From Leptospira johnsonii (GTDB taxonomy: Bacteria; Spirochaetota; Leptospiria; Leptospirales; Leptospiraceae), in NCBI RefSeq assembly GCF_003112675.1, contig NZ_BFAY01000011.1, positions 620,001 to 684,000 on the forward strand: a stretch of DNA of 64,000 nucleotides, given 5' to 3'. The position numbers and the translations under genes are program-made. A model generated the notes under the pieces. The model did no database searches. It saw only the letters and a list, made by a program, of their open reading frames with translations, and was not told the DNA's origin. Below are positions 34,976 to 45,408 of this stretch, piece after piece. How positions within the stretch are numbered: position 1 is the first letter of the stretch; each line of letters starts with the position of its first letter.

Positions 34976-36079
34976 TCAAACCTTAGAAAGCGCGGCTACA
35001 GGATAATCGGTGTACCCCTTTTCTCCTGGAGTATAGAATAGAGAAGCATCAGGCTCGGCAAGAGGGATCCCCTTCTCCAATCTTTCCACTAAGTCCGGAT
35101 TCGAAATAAAGTTACGACCGAATGCGATTAAATCGGCATTTTTATCTTTCAGATCCGAACCTGCACGCTCCGGATCATATCCGCCTGAAAGAATATAGGT
35201 CCCATTTGGATTTTGGGATTTATAAGATTCTCTGATCGCAGCAACTGTGGAATCCTTAGGAGCAGGAGCTCCCATGGAAGAATGGTTCACGATATGAATA
35301 TAAACCAATCCCAGTTTACCTAAAGCAACAGCAAGATCCTTGTATTGTTCATCTATTTCATTATGAATTTCTAAATCGTTGAATACACCATAGGGAGAAA
35401 GTCTGATCCCTACTTTATCCGCACCTATCGCTTCTACGACAGCGGTAGCAACTTCTATAGCGAATCTATTTCTTTTTTTCAAATCTCCGCCGTATTCATC
35501 GTTTCGATGATTTGAACTCGGATGTAAAAATTGTTCTATTAAATATCCGTTTGCACCGTGAAGTTCCACTCCATCGAATCCTGCTTTGATCGCGTTCTCC
35601 GCAGCATTTACATACTCTCGGATCGCTACTTGTATATCTTTTGAATTCATTTCTCTAGGGGAGGAATGAGGTTGGTTTCCTTCAGCGTCCGTCCAAATAG
35701 TTCCTTTCAGTCCAATCGCAGAAGGCCCTACTAATTCCGCACCCTCAGGAAGATTCAGATTATTCCCCACTCTTCCTGAATGCATGAGCTGCACAAATAT
35801 TCTACCGTGATTTGTATGCACCGCATCCGTTACCTTCTTCCATCCTTGAACTTGCTCTTCGGAAAAAATTCCAGGGATCCTTGCATATCCTAAACCATTG
35901 GGAGAAGGAGAAACGCCTTCTGTAATAAGTAGCCCCGCCCCCGCTCTTTGGGAATAATACTCAGCCATCAAATCGTTCGGAATATTTCCGATTGCTCTGG
36001 ATCGAGTCATAGGAGCCATAACGGCTCTGTTTTTTAGCTTATTTTTTCCTAATGTATATTCGGTAAATAATAGATTCAT
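34976..36079 (-). CDS. Old Yellow Enzyme family ene-reductase
   Basis: The 367-residue TIM-barrel flavoprotein begins MNLLFTEYTLGKNKLKNRAVMAPMTRSRA, the typical FMN-site start. ELHGANGYLIEQFL holds the His-x-x-Asn pair that binds the substrate carbonyl, and NDEYGGDL plus the FGRNFISNPDL motif complete the active site. Homologues (NemA, XenA types) reduce activated alkenes, nitrate esters or quinones with NAD(P)H. The gene stands alone between convergent and downstream genes, so no pathway can be named. Confidence 0.93.
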   Translation of the reverse strand: MNLLFTEYTLGKNKLKNRAVMAPMTRSRAIGNIPNDLMAEYYSQRAGAGLLITEGVSPSPNGLGYARIPGIFSEEQVQGWKKVTDAVHTNHGRIFVQLMHSGRVGNNLNLPEGAELVGPSAIGLKGTIWTDAEGNQPHSSPREMNSKDIQVAIREYVNAAENAIKAGFDGVELHGANGYLIEQFLHPSSNHRNDEYGGDLKKRNRFAIEVATAVVEAIGADKVGIRLSPYGVFNDLEIHNEIDEQYKDLAVALGKLGLVYIHIVNHSSMGAPAPKDSTVAAIRESYKSQNPNGTYILSGGYDPERAGSDLKDKNADLIAFGRNFISNPDLVERLEKGIPLAEPDASLFYTPGEKGYTDYPVAALSKV

Positions 36080-36174
36080 TTCTTTCCTCGGATCTTAGAC
36101 GGGGAAATACTTTATGAGTGAACCTTTTTTGTATGAAGCGTTGGAGAAAAAATAAGAAGAATAAGCCGGATTCC

Positions 36175-36196
36175 CCGCCGACCTAAGTTCAGGCGG
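36175..36196 (-). terminator. Weak hairpin downstream of the capA-like gene
   Basis: CCGCC at 36175-36179 pairs with GGCGG at 36192-36196. On the minus strand it follows the capA-like stop at 36214 by 17 bases, and a T-rich stretch comes further on. The stem is short, so terminator function is only possible. Confidence 0.35.
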
Positions 36197-36213
36197 CAGG
36201 TTACAGATACCAA

Positions 36214-37320
36214 TTAAGGGCCGAGTAGATCTACTGTGTCTTTATAGAATTGTTTCATTCTTTGGTAAGCGGTATCGGTGAGTTTTTTTTCCTGGTCGTT
36301 GTTCAGATATTTTTTTACAGGCAATAATCTGAACTGGACCTTTGGTCCCGTTCTATCTATATAAACCCAAACAGGTTCATAAGATATATCAAAAATATTT
36401 AATTTATCGTTTTCTTTAGATAAAGAGAATTTAAGAATAATTCCTCCATCCACATAACGCCTATCCTGTCCGGAAATAAAGTTGCCCAAAGAATAAATAT
36501 AAAATCTTTCTTTTGATACCCCGAATTTATCCTTTATCGTCTTTTTACCGAACTTTTGGAGAGTATGAGGATGTCCTCCCAAGACAATGTCCGCACCAGA
36601 AGAAAAAGCATGGTCCACCATTTCCACTTGGGAAGGATCCGGTTGGTGCAAATATTCGGTTCCATAATGGTACATTACGATAATTGCATCCGGTTTGGAT
36701 TTTTTCGCCAAAGCAATATCGGAAGCGATTTGTTCCTTATCTATCAGATTGACTACCGTCCCGGCAGGGACTTCCAGGCCGTTGGTTCCGTATGTATAAT
36801 CTAAAAACGCAAGATTCAGATTTCCTACAGGGACGAATAATATTCTATTTTTTTCATATTCTTCTTTGTCCTTGTAAGTTCCCAAATGTTTCAGACCCAA
36901 TTGATCCAGTACGGAAAGAGTTCTTACGACTCCTAACTTTCCCTTATCGCAGGAATGATTGTTTGCAGTGGAAAGTACATCAAAGCCGATGTCTTTGATC
37001 GCTTTTGCGAGAGAGTCCGGCGCGCCGAACTGAGGATAACCTGTATATTGTTTTGGATCTCCCGGAAGAGTGGTTTCCAAATTCCCAACTGCAAGATCCG
37101 CTTCCGAGATCATCGAAGAAACTTCTTGGAATACCTCGTCGAATTTCCAGCAATCGCATTCTTTATCGTAAGCTGTATCGATCTGAGTTTGATGAGACAT
37201 GATATCCCCTACAGCTACAATTCGAATTGTATCAGCGGGAGAACCAGTCTTAACGTTCTGAGAAGAACAAGGGACTGCAAAAAATGCAATCCCCAAACAG
37301 AAGATACAACTTCGGATCAT
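36214..37320 (-). CDS. CapA-family metallophosphatase-like protein
   Basis: The 368-residue protein has a signal sequence (SCIFCLGIAFFAVPC, a possible weak lipobox). The CapA/PgsA metallophosphoesterase-like motifs are in order: VAVGDIMSH, AVGNLETTL, STANNHSCDKG, MYHYGTEY and LGGHPHTLQ, with the expected Asp, His and Asn ligands. CapA was named for capsule or poly-gamma-glutamate export; most lone homologues have an unproven envelope role. Its ATG overlaps the stop of the upstream lipoprotein gene (ATGA), so the two are probably coupled. Confidence 0.87.
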   Translation of the reverse strand: MIRSCIFCLGIAFFAVPCSSQNVKTGSPADTIRIVAVGDIMSHQTQIDTAYDKECDCWKFDEVFQEVSSMISEADLAVGNLETTLPGDPKQYTGYPQFGAPDSLAKAIKDIGFDVLSTANNHSCDKGKLGVVRTLSVLDQLGLKHLGTYKDKEEYEKNRILFVPVGNLNLAFLDYTYGTNGLEVPAGTVVNLIDKEQIASDIALAKKSKPDAIIVMYHYGTEYLHQPDPSQVEMVDHAFSSGADIVLGGHPHTLQKFGKKTIKDKFGVSKERFYIYSLGNFISGQDRRYVDGGIILKFSLSKENDKLNIFDISYEPVWVYIDRTGPKVQFRLLPVKKYLNNDQEKKLTDTAYQRMKQFYKDTVDLLGP

Positions 37321-38402
37321 TGTTTAGGTTCCGGAGGTAATGCTTCGATCAAGGAAAATCCTTTTTCGATCGGTTTACGATTACGAAGAAGTATCGTTGT
37401 ATATAGAACGTTTTCTTTGTTCAGCCAAACTTTCAAATTATCCAACGATTGGATATTGTAATGAAAAGGAAACTCTCTCGGAAACATTTCTCCATCCGGA
37501 AATCCGTACACTTTAGCGCCTTTTGTGACGGTGCGGATCACGATACTTTTGGAATCTCCATACAAATTCAGGAAGTTCTTTCTCATTCCTTCCGGATATC
37601 TGAAATATTCTTCCGCATTAGAAGTATATAAAATACGGATCGGGATCTCCAATTCTTTTGCCTTTTCGGAGATAGAATTTATGGTCTTATCGCCCAACAG
37701 GTTTCCGTCGATCGCGATTATTTTTCCATCTAAGACCATATTTCTCAAGAACTCATAGTCTTTTGTATCATTATGAAAAGAAGTAAACGCAGGATATACT
37801 TTTGAGATCTTATGCAAATCCCCTAAACGTTGAGGAACTGCTCCTTTTCTAAGGGCAATCTGATAAGACTTTAGAATTACTTGATATTCTGGATCATTAG
37901 AAAATCTTTTTTCAATGATAAGAAGAACATCGCTCTTATTCTTAGGATCCCAAAGTTTTTCGTATTCTGGATAAGTAGGAGAAATTTCTATAAAATGGAG
38001 ATGAAGTCGATTGATGGAAACTGTTACTGGATCAAAATCGAAAAGATAAGCAAATTCACTTCTTGCCCAAGCGATCAAAGTTAAATTCTGATCTGTCCCG
38101 ACTCCCATATAACCGCCGCCTAAACCCACTACTCTGGATTTAAACAAGTCCAATCTTCTTTCATTGGAAGAAGGGTAATGTTCCGCATGAAGATGACGAT
38201 CTGACGGAGGAGCATCAATTGCTGAAAGTTGTAAGCCTTCTCTAGTTAAAGAAGCTTTTCTTCCGAATACCGAATGATCTCCCTGGCCTTGGCCGGCAGA
38301 ACAATCTAGAAGATAGAAGACTGAACATATAAATAAAACCGTTAAGAATAGATTCCTTTTATTTTTGTGTAAAACGACCATATTAGGCCCTTTTTTTCTC
38401 AT
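37317..38402 (-). CDS. Lipoprotein with methyltransferase-like fold (LIC_10091-type)
   Basis: The 361-residue protein has a lipoprotein signal ending YLLDC (start at 38402 or at the in-frame ATG 38381). VVGLGGGYMGVGTDQNLTLIAWARSEFAYLFDFD resembles the glycine-rich loop and acidic strand end of Rossmann methyltransferases, and the order recalls the leptospiral LIC_10091 family as I remember it. A SAM-type fold in an exported lipoprotein would be unexpected, since SAM is cytoplasmic, so it probably binds something else. Translation is coupled to the CapA-like gene. Confidence 0.6.
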   Translation of the reverse strand: MRKKGPNMVVLHKNKRNLFLTVLFICSVFYLLDCSAGQGQGDHSVFGRKASLTREGLQLSAIDAPPSDRHLHAEHYPSSNERRLDLFKSRVVGLGGGYMGVGTDQNLTLIAWARSEFAYLFDFDPVTVSINRLHLHFIEISPTYPEYEKLWDPKNKSDVLLIIEKRFSNDPEYQVILKSYQIALRKGAVPQRLGDLHKISKVYPAFTSFHNDTKDYEFLRNMVLDGKIIAIDGNLLGDKTINSISEKAKELEIPIRILYTSNAEEYFRYPEGMRKNFLNLYGDSKSIVIRTVTKGAKVYGFPDGEMFPREFPFHYNIQSLDNLKVWLNKENVLYTTILLRNRKPIEKGFSLIEALPPEPKQ

Positions 38403-38502
38403 GAAATTCCTGCATCCCCGGGCTTCCTAGCCCCTTGCAAACAGAACTTATTAAAGGGCTCTTATACGGGAAGAACTTTACGGAAACGGTCTCTCAAAGA
38501 AC

Positions 38503-38524
38503 TCGGCGAGAAACACCTCGCCGA
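38503..38524 (-). terminator. Terminator-like hairpin after beta-barrel gene
   Basis: TCGGCGAG at 38503-38510 pairs perfectly with CTCGCCGA at 38517-38524 around a six-base loop. On the minus strand it lies 14 bases after the stop at 38538 and leads to GTTCTTTG, a weak T tract. Confidence 0.6.
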
Positions 38525-38537
38525 AAAAAGATATAGG

Positions 38538-39302
38538 CTATAGATACAATCCGAATCCCATGCTGGCCTTAGGACCTTGCATTTGTAACGCATCTTGGAT
38601 CTCAGTATATTTGAACCAATAATTGGTATACTCCGCTTCGAAAAAAGTATAGAGAGCACCCATATTCACTTTTAGGCCCAAACGTCCGAATACTTTTCCT
38701 GCATAACAATCATGAGCGCAACCTCCGAGGCCTAGTCCTAACATAAAGTAGGGATCAACGGTTTTTCTGGGGTTCATATGGAAATTTATCCCGAAATCCA
38801 GAGTGCTTGAATTTACACTTATCTTCTGCATTGCCTGAGTGGATAAGACGGAAGATACTGTATAAGAATCGTATGGGATCGATCCATTCGAGATTCCTTG
38901 GAGCAGATATAAAGCAGCAGCATCATTTGCAGGAAAAGTTAATTGAACTATATCGGAAGACAATCCGAATACAAACCCGATTATGTTCGGAGCATATTCC
39001 GCATAAAATCTAGTGCTATATACATCTCCTTTCGGAGCAGGCGTAGGCCTGGACATTAAATATAAAAGCGCCGGATCAGCGCCTCCATTTAGCAGTAATC
39101 CGGGCAGTATATCCGCATTAGGATTTCCAAACCATCCGAGATTTTGCACATTTGCATTTCCATATCCAAATCCGTATTGGATCGACCAATTGCTATTAGT
39201 CTGATTTCCAGGCTCCCTATCGACCGCACCCAAGCCTGTCGCAGAAATCAGTATACCCAATAAGCATGACGTGCTGATTATTTTTCCGATTGTATTTTTC
39301 AT
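38538..39302 (-). CDS. Putative outer-membrane beta-barrel protein
   Basis: ATG 39302 is favoured by AGGAGAAAG just upstream and by the signal peptide that follows (TIGKIISTSCLLGILISATGLGA); an in-frame start 48 bases earlier lacks this. The 254-residue product has alternating polar and aromatic strands (WSIQYGFGYGNANV, TRFYAEYAPNIIGFVFG, YFMLGLGLGG, VNMGALYTFFEAEYTNYWF) and ends MGFGLYL, a barrel-type terminal strand. Two cysteines (GGCAHDC) sit in a loop. No specific porin family is recognised. Confidence 0.7.
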   Translation of the reverse strand: MKNTIGKIISTSCLLGILISATGLGAVDREPGNQTNSNWSIQYGFGYGNANVQNLGWFGNPNADILPGLLLNGGADPALLYLMSRPTPAPKGDVYSTRFYAEYAPNIIGFVFGLSSDIVQLTFPANDAAALYLLQGISNGSIPYDSYTVSSVLSTQAMQKISVNSSTLDFGINFHMNPRKTVDPYFMLGLGLGGCAHDCYAGKVFGRLGLKVNMGALYTFFEAEYTNYWFKYTEIQDALQMQGPKASMGFGLYL

Positions 39303-39396
39303 TCTTTCTCCTAGAAACCCATCCAGATAGCATCCGCAGTATATTATCACACTACGGATATAAAGCTTATCCGAAATTGGAGAAAAAAGGACAACG

Positions 39397-40578
39397 TTAG
39401 GAGCTTGTGTATAACTTTTTTAAATCAGCAGCTATATTCTTTTGCATTGCTTCGTTTGTTCCGCCACCGATAGAAAGCAAGATTGCATCTCTATGTAATC
39501 TTTCCACCGGGTATTCTCGACAATAACCATAACCGCCTAATACCTGGATCGCATTTCTAGAAACTCTTTCAGCCATTTGGGTAGAGACCAATTTTGCAGA
39601 AGCAGCTCCGAGAGAGTTACGATTTTCAGGATGGATCTTAGAAGCTACATCATATACCAATGCTCTTGCTGCTTGGTAATCTGCATAAGATTCGGCGATC
39701 AATCTCTGGATCTGTCCGAACTCTATGAGTTTTTTATCAAAGGCTTCTCTATGCAGAATGGAATATTCGCACATCACATCTACGCAACGTTTTGCGATCC
39801 CCAAAGATTGAGCCGCAAGAGTTACTCTTTCAATCTCCAGGTTCCTCATCATATGAGTCAAGGCACCGTCTTCTGAGCCGATCAAATTTTCCGCAGGAAC
39901 TTCTAAGTTCTCAAAGATCAGCTGTGTAGTAGGAGAGGATCTCATTCCCATCTTCTCTTCCTTTTTGCCAAAACTAAATCCAGGATAAGAGCTCTCTACG
40001 ATAAACGAAGTCGTTCTGCGAGAGTCCTTGCTGGTTTTTGCATATACTAAGAAAACCTGACCTACGATCCCGTTCGTGATAAATTGCTTTCGGCCGTTTA
40101 ACACAAATTTGTCGCCTCTGCGTGTAGCGACCGTTTCCATTCCAAGAACGTCCGTCCCTGCTCCGGGTTCGGTCATTCCCATTCCACCGATCCATTCCCC
40201 AGAGAGAACCTTTGGCATGTATTTTGCTCTTTGAGAAGGATTGCCGCTATGATAGAAATTGTTTACGAAAAGTACTTCATGAGCTAAATATGATAGAGTA
40301 AATCCGGGATCATAAGCGGAGAATTCCTCATGTATGATCACACTTGCCACAGGATCAAGTCCCATCCCTCCGTCTTCTTGCGGAACAGTGACCCCGAATA
40401 TTCCTAATTCGGCTCCTAATCGACGAAATAGATCCTTATTAAAGGATTCTTCGTCATCATGATCCTTTGCCTGAAGATCCAGATTTTCTTTGGCAAAGGC
40501 CCTTACATTCTCCCTCAAGGAAAGATGATCATCGGTTGGATTATATAGATCTATTTTTTTTTCTTGGATTCCCTTCAT
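39397..40578 (-). CDS. Acyl-CoA dehydrogenase
   Basis: The 393-residue flavoenzyme has GMGMTEPGAGTDVLGM (FAD/acyl contact), RKQFITNG, and ILLSIGGGTNEAMQK at the C-terminus. The canonical short/medium-chain catalytic Glu before GT is Gly here, while the Glu in NLEIERVTLAAQ on helix G is kept, which matches the isovaleryl-CoA and long-chain dehydrogenase arrangement. Electrons would pass to the ETF encoded at 43.7-45.4 kb. Chain-length preference is unproven. Confidence 0.9.
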   Translation of the reverse strand: MKGIQEKKIDLYNPTDDHLSLRENVRAFAKENLDLQAKDHDDEESFNKDLFRRLGAELGIFGVTVPQEDGGMGLDPVASVIIHEEFSAYDPGFTLSYLAHEVLFVNNFYHSGNPSQRAKYMPKVLSGEWIGGMGMTEPGAGTDVLGMETVATRRGDKFVLNGRKQFITNGIVGQVFLVYAKTSKDSRRTTSFIVESSYPGFSFGKKEEKMGMRSSPTTQLIFENLEVPAENLIGSEDGALTHMMRNLEIERVTLAAQSLGIAKRCVDVMCEYSILHREAFDKKLIEFGQIQRLIAESYADYQAARALVYDVASKIHPENRNSLGAASAKLVSTQMAERVSRNAIQVLGGYGYCREYPVERLHRDAILLSIGGGTNEAMQKNIAADLKKLYTSS

Positions 40579-40735
40579 TCTAATGCCCTATTCAGTTTCA
40601 ACTTAAGTATTTTGGACCCACTGTAAATTGCAACCGAGTTACGGAACTTATTCTAACTGGTTCCGAGTATATTCCCTTACTTTTTTAGATTTTTTTTGAG
40701 AATAAACCTATCATTTTCTCTCTGTCACTTCGAGA

Positions 40736-40761
40736 CAAGATTTAAGAAGTCTTAAATCTTG
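40736..40761. promoter_or_regulatory. Perfect 12-base-arm palindrome (candidate operator)
   Basis: CAAGATTTAAGA at 40736-40747 and its exact complement at 40750-40761 flank AG. A second inverted repeat, TGTAAA at 40765-40770 with TTTACA at 40778-40783, adjoins it. Both lie between the divergent acyl-CoA dehydrogenase and membrane glycosyltransferase genes. No T run follows, so an operator is more likely than a terminator. Confidence 0.55.
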
Positions 40762-40816
40762 ATCTGTAAATACAAGCTTTACAAATCGAGGATATGATAT
40801 TATTTCGTATTAGGCA

Positions 40817-43258
40817 GTGGTTTCCTTGGTAAATTTCTTATTTTTTTTAGGCATCATCCTAAACACTTATTTTATATCGGTCATTCTTCATAAAAAAGGA
40901 CTCCCACAACCCTTATCCAGAAACTTAGTCTCCTTCACTCTCTCCATATTAATAATCGGGTCCATTGCACTTCTTTTAGTTTCTTTCGAGTCTTACAAAA
41001 TTCTCTCCGTTGTATTGATCCAACTTTTAGTTTCCGGGTCTTTCATCGGTTATATATTCTTTCGCAAGATTGATCTTAGATTGAGCCCGATCTCCGGCTG
41101 GAACGGCTCCGGAAATTTATTTACTAATGCCATTCTATCTTTATTGCTCTTAAGCGCAGGGGCAATGTATTCTCTTTTTCCGATCGAGTATATTAAAGGC
41201 GATAGAGACCACGGAGTGTATGTGGTTTTTGGAAGTAAGATCCAAAAAACAGGCGGTCTGAACTTTGATGACTTCCGTTACCAGGAGCTTACCCAAGTTT
41301 TGGGGAACAATATCATCTACGGTTATCCAGCAATCCATTCGGATCATTCTCCTCAAGATCCATCCGTTCCGATTGGCTCTCTCTCCCCACGCTTCTATCC
41401 GCTTTTTCCCACTTTCCTCGCCTTATCTGCCGATCTGTTCGGATTAGATGCAATGTTCAGAGTGAATTCAATATTCGGAGTATTGTCCTTAGTATTTATA
41501 TTTTTGATCGTAAAGAAATGGATAGGTCCTTGGGGGGCATTGATCGCAGTTTTTTTCTGCGCTTTCAATCCGGCTCAGCTATGGAATGTTAGAACTACCC
41601 TCTCGGAACCTCTGGGCCAATTACTGATCTTATTCTCTTCTTACCTGGCTCTTTATTTTTTCAGAAAGAACAAAGGATGGATGTTCTTTGCAGGCGGGAT
41701 CCTAGGGCTAAGCAGTTTTAACAGGATCGATAGTTTAATCTATTTCCCTGCAATTGTGATCTTCGTGGGTTATTTATTGTTCTTAAGAAAGAAATCACTC
41801 TGGAGAGGGTTTAATTTTCTATTTGGATACTCTGCGATTTCGATTTTAGGCGTTTTATATGGCTACATCAATTCCAAACCGTACATGGTTGATCTATGGA
41901 AAAGCAAACAGCTACTGAAGTTAACCTTCTTCTGTGTTTCTTCTTCTATCTTATTATCCGGCCTCTTATTTTTCTCCAATTTAAAGATCGGAAAAAAATC
42001 GATCGAATTACTTAAAAACACAATCCTTAAGAATAAAAAGATCTTAAGGGTCGCCATTCTTTCTTTCTTATTTCTGCTAATTACATTCGCTTATGCCATT
42101 CAACCTGTAATTAGCAATTCGGAGAATCTAACCGATTTCTTTTATTTCAAAAAGAACAGTTTTATATTCTTTGTATTATATGTTCCTCTTCTCTTAGTAT
42201 TGTTCGGAATCGGAGGATACGATCTATTAGTCTTCCGAAAACAATCTTCCGGCTCATTGGTGTTCTTACTATTAGGATCCCTTCTCTCTTTTGTTTACTT
42301 CTACGATCCTAGCATTTATCCGGATCATTACTGGGCTTCTAGACGCTGGGTCTTATTTCCAATTCCTTTTGCCTGCATAATGGGGGTTTTAGGATTATAC
42401 TCTCTGCCTATCAAAAGACAAGCGATCAAGTCTGCTCTGATCGCCTTAATCTTTGCGGGTTATATATATCATCTTTATAATAGAAACAGATTGATCTTCT
42501 TCGAAAGAATGTTGTCCGGTTATTCGGAAGAATTTGAAAGATTGTCTGTATCTCTTCCAAGTGAGAAGGCGATATATTTTACTAAGAAACAAGATCTCGC
42601 AAGTCCTCTTCGTTATCTAAGCGGAAGAGATACTTATCTCATACACAAGACGCGTCCGTTTTTAGAAAACGCAAGCAGACTCATTGAATCTGGCTGGAAT
42701 GTGTATCTAATCGATGAGGACTTTAATCTAGAAGACGGACCTATTACTTTAGAAAAAGTAGATAAGATCCATCTAGAAGGAAATTATCCTTTGGATACGG
42801 TAAATCGTTATCCGGATATGCTCCTTTACAGAGGAACGTTCTTGCAGGTTTATAAATTAGGATTAGATCCTAAAGCTTCCGCCCAGGTCAAAAAATCCGT
42901 ATCCCTAAATCCTTCCCAATTTGCTTACATGCTAAAGACAGTAAGGTCGGAACGTAAAAGCCAACCAAACGTCTATGAAGAAGTAAAAGCTTACGATTAT
43001 TATATTCCAAAAGATCCCAAAGGAAAGTTTAGAGCTGAATTCGAAGGAGAAGTATTGAGCCAGGCGACTTTCAGTGTGACCGCTAACCAATCTTCTTCCG
43101 TAATCTTTCCTGAATCCCCTGGAGTTGGGGACGATAAGAAGATGAGTATAGAATTCTCTGTGGAAAATCCGGAAACAGATGATGTACAGATCAGGTTCCA
43201 TACTAAAAAGGACAGGCAAGCGGTTTTAAAATCCCTGCAATTATCCAGAATCCCGTGA
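40817..43258 (+). CDS. Polytopic membrane protein, GT39/ArnT-like glycosyltransferase
   Basis: The start is GTG 40817 or the in-frame TTG 40826. The 813-residue protein has about 12 or more membrane helices. The first large periplasmic loop contains IEYIKGDRDHGVYV (an Asp-rich motif like that of GT-C enzymes) and later PRFYPLFPTFLALSADLFG, both in the style of undecaprenyl-sugar-using glycosyltransferases. The soluble C-terminal 250 residues (from about 560) are beta-rich. A small membrane gene follows after 13 bases. Acceptor and sugar are unknown. Confidence 0.7.
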   Translation: MVSLVNFLFFLGIILNTYFISVILHKKGLPQPLSRNLVSFTLSILIIGSIALLLVSFESYKILSVVLIQLLVSGSFIGYIFFRKIDLRLSPISGWNGSGNLFTNAILSLLLLSAGAMYSLFPIEYIKGDRDHGVYVVFGSKIQKTGGLNFDDFRYQELTQVLGNNIIYGYPAIHSDHSPQDPSVPIGSLSPRFYPLFPTFLALSADLFGLDAMFRVNSIFGVLSLVFIFLIVKKWIGPWGALIAVFFCAFNPAQLWNVRTTLSEPLGQLLILFSSYLALYFFRKNKGWMFFAGGILGLSSFNRIDSLIYFPAIVIFVGYLLFLRKKSLWRGFNFLFGYSAISILGVLYGYINSKPYMVDLWKSKQLLKLTFFCVSSSILLSGLLFFSNLKIGKKSIELLKNTILKNKKILRVAILSFLFLLITFAYAIQPVISNSENLTDFFYFKKNSFIFFVLYVPLLLVLFGIGGYDLLVFRKQSSGSLVFLLLGSLLSFVYFYDPSIYPDHYWASRRWVLFPIPFACIMGVLGLYSLPIKRQAIKSALIALIFAGYIYHLYNRNRLIFFERMLSGYSEEFERLSVSLPSEKAIYFTKKQDLASPLRYLSGRDTYLIHKTRPFLENASRLIESGWNVYLIDEDFNLEDGPITLEKVDKIHLEGNYPLDTVNRYPDMLLYRGTFLQVYKLGLDPKASAQVKKSVSLNPSQFAYMLKTVRSERKSQPNVYEEVKAYDYYIPKDPKGKFRAEFEGEVLSQATFSVTANQSSSVIFPESPGVGDDKKMSIEFSVENPETDDVQIRFHTKKDRQAVLKSLQLSRIP

Positions 43259-43271
43259 ACGGAGAATAATA

Positions 43272-43568
43272 ATGCTGTATTCTGTCGTATTAACTTTGAT
43301 TTGCCTTCTCGCTTTGGTTCTCGCGATCCGCAATCTAGGAAAATTTCCCAAAAGTTTAGAAGAAATCCGTCTAGAGATCGAGACCTCATTCGCTACTCCC
43401 ATTAGTGGAAAGTCTTGGATCTGGTTCTTATTTCTGATTAGCTTTTTCCTTTTACCGTTTTTCTGGGGATTAACCTTCTTCCTTCAATCTGATGCAAATG
43501 TGTTGGTTATCATTTTAGGATTATTTTGGATCTATTTTTGGAGCAGAACACTCATTCTGTTCCGATAG
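43272..43568 (+). CDS. Small membrane protein (98 aa)
   Basis: The protein has an N-terminal helix (LYSVVLTLICLLALVLAI), a 30-residue charged stretch (LGKFPKSLEEIRLEIE) and two helices at the C-terminus. GGAGAATAATA lies before the ATG, and the gap to the glycosyltransferase stop is 13 bases, so they are likely one unit. No family is recognised. Confidence 0.6.
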   Translation: MLYSVVLTLICLLALVLAIRNLGKFPKSLEEIRLEIETSFATPISGKSWIWFLFLISFFLLPFFWGLTFFLQSDANVLVIILGLFWIYFWSRTLILFR

Positions 43569-43666
43569 GCGAGATTTCCCGAAATACCCGCAAAAAAGTA
43601 GTTTGCATTCAAGCTTTTCAGAAATTTCGTGTTTTATAGCCCTATTTATTTGGAGAACGAAAGTTC

Positions 43667-44428
43667 ATGAAGATCATCGTTTTAGTGAAACAGGTGCCTG
43701 ACACCGAAACGAATATCAAAGTCGGGGACAAGTCCATCAATGAAGCCGGAATTAAATGGATTATCTCTCCGTACGACGAATTCGCAATCGAAGAGGGACT
43801 CAGATTACGTGAGAAAAACGGTGGAGAGGTTATTGCAGTCTCTCTAGGACCGGATCGCGTTCAAGAGTCTTTACGCCAAGCATACGCAATGGGAGCGGAT
43901 CGTGCCGTTCAGATCAAAGTGGACAATTACGTTCCATTCGATACCGTTCTAACCGCAGAACTGATCGCAAATTTCGCGAAAGCTGAAAATGCAGATATCA
44001 TCATCGGCGGACGCCAATCTATCGATAGCGATAGTTCCCAAGTAGTGATCCAAGTTGCAGAAGGACTCGGAATCGCTCATATTTCTTTCGCAGTTAGTTT
44101 AGAGATCAGCGGAACTTCCGTAAAAGCTACTAAAGAGGTAGAAGGTGGAACCCAAGTTGTGGAAACCAGCCTACCGGTAGCAATCACTGCTCAAAAAGGA
44201 TTAAACGAACCTCGTTATCCTAACCTGAAAGGTTTGATGGCTGCTAAGAAGAAGCCTATCGAAACTAAAACTCCTGCAGATTTAGGAAATCCTACAAGCA
44301 AGATTGAAGTAGTTAGCCTGGAGCCCCCTCCACCTCGTATTCCTGGTCGCAAGTTAGAAGCGGCGGATGCGAAAGGTTACGCTGAACAATTAGTAAAAGC
44401 TCTTCGCGAAGAAGCTAAGGTTATCTAA
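43667..44428 (+). CDS. etfB: Electron transfer flavoprotein beta subunit
   Basis: The 253-residue protein begins MKIIVLVKQVPDTE, the standard EtfB start, and has SPYDEFAIEEGLRLRE, ADIIIGGRQSIDSDSSQV and RYPNLKGLMAAKKKPIE, the signature loop. EtfB binds AMP and interacts with acyl-CoA dehydrogenases. It is followed after 11 bases by etfA with a good Shine-Dalgarno. Confidence 0.96.
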   Translation: MKIIVLVKQVPDTETNIKVGDKSINEAGIKWIISPYDEFAIEEGLRLREKNGGEVIAVSLGPDRVQESLRQAYAMGADRAVQIKVDNYVPFDTVLTAELIANFAKAENADIIIGGRQSIDSDSSQVVIQVAEGLGIAHISFAVSLEISGTSVKATKEVEGGTQVVETSLPVAITAQKGLNEPRYPNLKGLMAAKKKPIETKTPADLGNPTSKIEVVSLEPPPPRIPGRKLEAADAKGYAEQLVKALREEAKVI

Positions 44429-44439
44429 GGAGAACACCC

Positions 44440-45399
<960 letters not shown>

Positions 45400-45408
45400 T
45401 TTCGTCTA

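Noticed and set aside
36955..37461. 168-codon plus-strand frame across the capA-lipoprotein junction
   Set aside because: It opposes two coupled genes with clear signals and has no motif or ribosome site.
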